DNA of 64,000 bases. It comes from Streptomyces mirabilis. GTDB taxonomy: Bacteria > Actinomycetota > Actinomycetes > Streptomycetales > Streptomycetaceae. Positions 60,387 through 64,000 of the stretch are shown here, piece after piece (the stretch's first letter is position 1; every line of letters begins with the position of its first letter). Location of the stretch: the NCBI RefSeq assembly GCF_039503195.1, contig NZ_JBCJKP010000001.1:9424001-9488000 (forward strand), in the 5' to 3' direction. Made by a program: the position numbers and the translations under genes. The notes beneath the pieces were generated by a model that saw only the letters and a list, made by a program, of their open reading frames with translations, did no database searches and was not told the origin of the DNA.

Positions 60387-61777
60387 GCGCACACGGGACG
60401 GTGTTCAAGGAGACCATGCTGGGCCGTGTACGCCTGGCCGACGAGGACGGCGACCGCCCCGTGCGGCTGGACCTGCTGGCCAGCGCCGACGCCGTGCTGC
60501 TGCCCCACCGTACGACGCGGGCGCACGTGAGCGGACGGGTACGCATAGCGGGGCGGGCCGACGACGCCGAAGCCGAGGGCGAGCTGGAGATAGCACCCCT
60601 GTCGCGCCGCAGGATCCGCTACCGGATCACCTTCGTGATGGAAGGTCGGCGCCTCACTCTGGACGGCTGGAAGTCGGTGTCGCCCAAGCGTCCGCTCGCC
60701 TCGCTGACCGTACTGCCGTACACCCTGTACGAGGACGGTGACCGCGTGGGCGAGGGCACGCTGCGCTTCCCCCTCGCCACCGGCCTGCTGCCCTTCCTCG
60801 CGAGCTTCCGGTTCCCTCGTGCGGCCGCTTCCCCTGCCGACCGGCATCTGACGTCGCGCTGGGACGGCACACCGGGGCGGACCGAGGTCTGGTACACGAC
60901 CCTGACCGATCCGGCCACCGACAGCGGGATCTGGCTGCACCACGAACTGGTGGCGCCCTCCGACGGTTCCGCCGCCTACGCGCACGGCTGGATCGCCGTC
61001 TTCCCCAAGGACGGCCCCGCCCAACACACACGGTTCGGCCCCGTACCGTGGACGGCGCATCCGGAGGGCTTCACCGCCGAGGGCATCTGCGTCCGACCCG
61101 GCCGGCTCACCGGCTCCGCCGGGACGTTCACCTGGGCACTCACCGAGAGACCCGAAGGTCCGCCGCTTCACACCTTCCCCCGCTGGTCCTGGCGACGTCC
61201 CTGGCTGCCGGCCTCGCACATGCTCCCCGCCGCCCGCGCCCGCTACAGCGGAACCATCCGGTACGGCACCGGTGAGCTGCGGCTCGACGACGCTCCGGGA
61301 GCCGGCGCCCGCATCTACGGCCACGGCAACGCCCGCCGCTGGGCCTGGCTCCACGCCGACCTGGGTGGAGGCGACGTCCTGGAAATCATCGCCGCGGTAT
61401 CCATGCGACGCGGACTCGACAGGCTGCCGCCCCTGGTCTTCCTGCGCCTGCACCGAAACGGCCGTACCTGGCCTCGACGCGCGGAACGCTCTGCCGTGGG
61501 CTGGGCGGGCATCGGCCGGTTCCGCGCGGACATCCGCCTGCCCGAGTGGCGGGTCGAGGGCAGGGCGGGCCTGAGCCGCGTACAGGTGACGGTCACCCAG
61601 CCGCCGCAACAGACACTGACGCTCGGCTACACCGACCCCGACGGCTCCACCGCGGTCTGCCGCAACAGCGAGAGGGCGGACGCGGTGGTCAGCCTGGAAC
61701 GCTGGTGGGGCACATGGCGGCGGGAGGCTGTATGGCGGCTGTCGGGCACCGCGCACGCGGAGGTCGGCGACCGATGA
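60383..61777 (+). CDS. Hypothetical two-part beta-rich protein, partner of the GMC oxidoreductase
   Basis: A 464-residue protein I do not recognise well. Residues 1-150 (FKETMLGRVRLADEDGDRPVRLDLLASADAVLLPHRTTRAHVSGRVRIAGRADDAEAEGELEIAPLSRRRIRYRITFVMEGRRLTLDGWKSV) resemble a domain found at the front of some long GMC-type oxidoreductases. Residues ~180-460 look like a lipocalin/AttH-type beta barrel (HHELVAPSDGSAAYAHGWIAVF ... ARIYGHGNARRWAWLHADLGGGDVLEI). No signal or membrane segment. GTG 60383 and ATGA 61774 overlaps with both neighbours mean it is coupled to FadR and GMC. Confidence 0.7.
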   Translation: MSAHGTVFKETMLGRVRLADEDGDRPVRLDLLASADAVLLPHRTTRAHVSGRVRIAGRADDAEAEGELEIAPLSRRRIRYRITFVMEGRRLTLDGWKSVSPKRPLASLTVLPYTLYEDGDRVGEGTLRFPLATGLLPFLASFRFPRAAASPADRHLTSRWDGTPGRTEVWYTTLTDPATDSGIWLHHELVAPSDGSAAYAHGWIAVFPKDGPAQHTRFGPVPWTAHPEGFTAEGICVRPGRLTGSAGTFTWALTERPEGPPLHTFPRWSWRRPWLPASHMLPAARARYSGTIRYGTGELRLDDAPGAGARIYGHGNARRWAWLHADLGGGDVLEIIAAVSMRRGLDRLPPLVFLRLHRNGRTWPRRAERSAVGWAGIGRFRADIRLPEWRVEGRAGLSRVQVTVTQPPQQTLTLGYTDPDGSTAVCRNSERADAVVSLERWWGTWRREAVWRLSGTAHAEVGDR

Positions 61778-63636
61778 ACTCCCGACGTCCCACCGCCTTG
61801 GCGGGACTCGCGGCCGCCCTGCTCGCGGACGACGGCACCTCCGCGTGGACGCGGGCCGTGCCCCGCAGGGCCGAGATGCTGCTCGACACCATGCCCGCTG
61901 CGGTACGGACGGCCGTGCGCGCCGCGGCCGCGGCGATCGACGCCTACACCGTGGCCCGAACGGGCAGGCGGCTGTCCGCGCTGAGCGCGGCGCAACGGGA
62001 GCAGGTCATGGGCTCGCTCGGTTCCCACCGGGCCCTGCTGCCGCTCCTGGACGCGGTCAAAGTACCGCTGCTGCTGGCGGCCGGTACCGAACGGACGCTG
62101 CATCAGCACCGACCGGCGCCCCCGGCGTCCGGCCCCGACGACCCGCCGCTCGACTGTACTCCGTCCCGCGACTGGCCCACGCGTTCAAGTGCCGACGCCG
62201 TCGTTGTCGGCTCGGGCGCCGGCGGAGCCATGGCTGCCCGGACACTCGCCCGCGTCGGGATGCGTGTCGTCGTCCTCGAGGAGGGGGAGCACCACACCAG
62301 TGCGTCGTTCGGGCGCCGGGCCCCGCTCGACCGCTTCACCGACCTGTACCGGGACGGCGGCGCGACGATCGTCCTCGGCAACCCCCCGCTGGTCCTGCCC
62401 GTGGGCCGCGCGGTCGGCGGCACCACTGTCGTCAACTCCGGAACGTGCTATCGCACACCGAACCACGTCCTCACCCGCTGGCTGGACCATCACGGCTTCG
62501 CGGCGGCCGAAGGCTTCGACGTCCACCTCGACGAGGTGGAACGCACCCTGCAAGTAGCACCCCAGCCGCTGCAGGTGCTGGGCAACAACGGGCTGCTCGC
62601 ACTGGCCGGAGCGAAGGCACTCGGCTGGGCCGCGGCACCCTTGCGTCGCAACGCCCCGGGTTGCAGGGGCTCTTGCCAGTGTGTCGTCGGCTGCCCCACC
62701 GGTGCCAAACAGAGCGTCCAGCTGTCCGTGCTTCCCGAGGCCTGCGCGTTCGGCGCCCGCATCGTGACGGGCGCTCGCGTCCGGCGGATCCTCGTCGACG
62801 GCGACCGGCCGGGCGGCCCACGCGCTGCCGGGGTGCTGGTTCGCCGCCCGGACGGCAGCGAACTGGAGATCCTCAGCCCCTTGGTCGTGGTCGCCGCGGG
62901 GGCCCTGCAGACCCCGCCGCTCCTGCGCCGCTCCGGCCTCGGGGGACACCCGCGGCTCGGCCGCAACCTCAGCGTGCACCCGGCGATCAGCGTCGCGGGA
63001 CGCTTCGGCCGCCCGGTCACCGGCTGGAAGGGCGTCCTGCAGAGCGTCGGCGTGGAGCACCTGCGCGACGACGGCATCCTGATCGAAGCCACCGCGGCGC
63101 CGGCAGGCATGAGTTCGTTCGTGCTGCCCGGCATCGGACGCGAGCTGCGCCGCGAACTGGAAGGGACGGATCAGCTCGCGACACTCGGTGCCATGATCGC
63201 CGACCGGCCCTCGGGGCGCATCCTCGGCAGGGACCGCACAGTGCTGCGCTACGACCTGACGCCGCGCGACGCCGGCCGCCTGCTCCGGGCCCAACGAGCC
63301 ATGGGCCGCCTGCTGTTCGCGGCGGGCGCCGAGGAGGTGCTGACCGGTGTACCGCAGGTGCCGCGAGCCCGCACCCCGGCCCAGCTCGAGGCGCTGCTGG
63401 ACACGGTGACCGCGCGCCATCTGCATGTGTCCGCGTTTCACCCCACGGGCACGGCGGCTGCCGGTGCCGACCCCGAGCTGTCACCCGCCGACCCGGACGG
63501 GCGCCTGCGCGGCGTCGACGGCGTGTTGATCTCGGACGGCTCCGTGCTGCCCAGTTGCCCGGAGGTGAATCCGCAACTGAGCATCATGGCGGCCGCCCTG
63601 GCCGTCGCCGAACGCTTCGTGACGAAGGCGTCGTGA
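61774..63636 (+). CDS. GMC-family FAD oxidoreductase
   Basis: A 620-residue flavoenzyme. FAD motif ADAVVVGSGAGGAMAARTLARVGMRVVVLEEGEHH (about residues 145-180), VGRAVGGTTVVNSGTCYRTP, and the C-terminal HVSAFHPTGTAAAGADPELSPADPDGRLRGVDGVLISDGSVLPSCPEVNPQLSIMAAALAVAE with the GMC His/Asn active-site region (H of SAFHPTGT and N of EVNPQ). It oxidises an alcohol group on a hydrophobic substrate; sterols or fatty alcohols are usual. A cysteine-rich loop (CRGSCQCVVGCPTGAKQ) is present, as in fatty-alcohol-oxidase-like members. 4-bp overlaps with neighbours. Confidence 0.85.
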   Translation: MNSRRPTALAGLAAALLADDGTSAWTRAVPRRAEMLLDTMPAAVRTAVRAAAAAIDAYTVARTGRRLSALSAAQREQVMGSLGSHRALLPLLDAVKVPLLLAAGTERTLHQHRPAPPASGPDDPPLDCTPSRDWPTRSSADAVVVGSGAGGAMAARTLARVGMRVVVLEEGEHHTSASFGRRAPLDRFTDLYRDGGATIVLGNPPLVLPVGRAVGGTTVVNSGTCYRTPNHVLTRWLDHHGFAAAEGFDVHLDEVERTLQVAPQPLQVLGNNGLLALAGAKALGWAAAPLRRNAPGCRGSCQCVVGCPTGAKQSVQLSVLPEACAFGARIVTGARVRRILVDGDRPGGPRAAGVLVRRPDGSELEILSPLVVVAAGALQTPPLLRRSGLGGHPRLGRNLSVHPAISVAGRFGRPVTGWKGVLQSVGVEHLRDDGILIEATAAPAGMSSFVLPGIGRELRRELEGTDQLATLGAMIADRPSGRILGRDRTVLRYDLTPRDAGRLLRAQRAMGRLLFAAGAEEVLTGVPQVPRARTPAQLEALLDTVTARHLHVSAFHPTGTAAAGADPELSPADPDGRLRGVDGVLISDGSVLPSCPEVNPQLSIMAAALAVAERFVTKAS

Positions 63637-63685
63637 CCAGCCGTCGCCCTTGGTCTCACCGCCCCCGCCCGACCGGAGCGTTGCT

Positions 63686-63960
63686 GTGATCCCGGCTCAG
63701 AGGACGCGGACGGACAGGGACCTGCGGGCCGTGGTCGTCGGAGCGGGGTGGTCCGGGGTCGGCGCCGCCGTCCGGCTTCGCGGAGCAGGGTTCAACGATG
63801 TGCTTGTTCTGGAGAAGGGCTCGCAACTCGGCGGCACGGCTTGATGACATGCTGCGCTGCGGTGTTCAGGTGCTGGGGGCCCGGTGGGACGGGGCGGCCG
63901 GCCGCTGGCTGCTGGAGACCAGCGACGGGCCCTACATCGCGGCGGTACTGGTCCTGGCGA
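63686..63960 (+). pseudogene. Flavin-binding (Baeyer-Villiger-type) monooxygenase, N-terminus with internal deletion
   Basis: GTG 63686 opens LRAVVVGAGWSGVGAAVRLRGAGFNDVLVLEKGSQLGGTA, the FAD motif of flavin-containing/BV monooxygenases, and then stops at TGA 63842. A later stretch (DDMLRCGVQVLGARWDGAAGRWLLETSDGPYIAAVLVLA) matches a region normally ~70 residues further on. So the middle (GTWYWNRYPG...) is deleted. It continues past the window edge. It is downstream of the GMC gene, so the operon once included it. Confidence 0.6.
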
Positions 63961-64000
63961 GGTCGGATCCGGGCGTGGATCCTGGCGACGTTGCGGCCTG

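Noticed and set aside
1-64000. Integrated plasmid or phage with att sites
   Set aside because: No integrase, phage structural gene or flanking direct repeats were seen.

Overview
The window is high-GC actinobacterial DNA, almost certainly from a Streptomyces or a close relative. It has GTG/ATG starts with purine-rich ribosome sites, many 4-base ATGA/GTGA gene overlaps, a WhiB-type Fe-S regulator, an SsgA-like sporulation protein, large LuxR-type (LAL) and SARP/AfsR-type regulators, and Tat/Sec secreted hydrolases. Nothing in it is core housekeeping. The density of broken genes and transposase remnants suggests an accessory chromosome arm. I saw no rRNA, tRNA or CRISPR array.

Layout: (1) 1-11.3 kb is decayed DNA. 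It holds the 3' end of a RICIN protein, remnants of IS5-, TnpB- and IS701-type elements, chopped metallophosphatase, SDR, aminotransferase and MFS genes, and two short tandem repeats. Intact genes (VOC protein, metallophosphoesterase, DinB, AraC, SnoaL-like) are scattered among them. A probable small RNA with a strong terminator lies at about 4930-5085. (2) 11.6-23.3 kb has two divergent LAL regulators (one frameshifted), two HSL-type esterases flanking two AraC regulators, a dps fragment, a WhiB protein and a secreted hydrolase. (3) 23.4-45.6 kb is a redox/stress island: an LLM monooxygenase with its FMN reductase, Dps, a flavin disulfide oxidoreductase, a broken ltrA, an amidohydrolase, an isochorismatase-like hydrolase, DoxX, YoaK, cydABDC (cytochrome bd oxidase plus assembly transporter), an MFS transporter, PoxB, and a broken alpha/beta hydrolase. 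(4) 46.3-53.5 kb holds two ABC exporter systems and a secreted beta-propeller/phosphoesterase. (5) 53.5-64 kb holds a SARP regulator, LysR with an oxidoreductase, and a FadR-led operon with a GMC oxidoreductase and a broken monooxygenase.

The main discovery is a shared promoter design. Eight promoters in five places (20.6, 26.1, 29.0, 39.9 and 44.8 kb) carry two copies of a 14-base site, consensus GTGCRCTGNCGGRC, whose starts are exactly 22 bp apart. A -10-like hexamer (TAGCCT, TAGCGT, TAGGTT or TACGGT) begins 36-37 bp after the start of the proximal site. Three divergent intergenic regions (dps/flavin oxidoreductase, cydA/MFS, poxB/hydrolase) have the same back-to-back arrangement with site offsets 0/22/53-54/75-76. 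The others serve an esterase and the amidohydrolase. This looks like a coordinated regulon for redox or oxygen stress, driven by an activator I cannot name.

Other notable points are an esterase whose nucleophile serine is a cysteine, a 33-bp near-perfect palindrome before the FadR-type regulator, a LysR-type operator, a LAL regulator broken at a C-run that also has an Arg in place of the Walker lysine, and a dps fragment next to WhiB that matches the intact dps 3.5 kb away.
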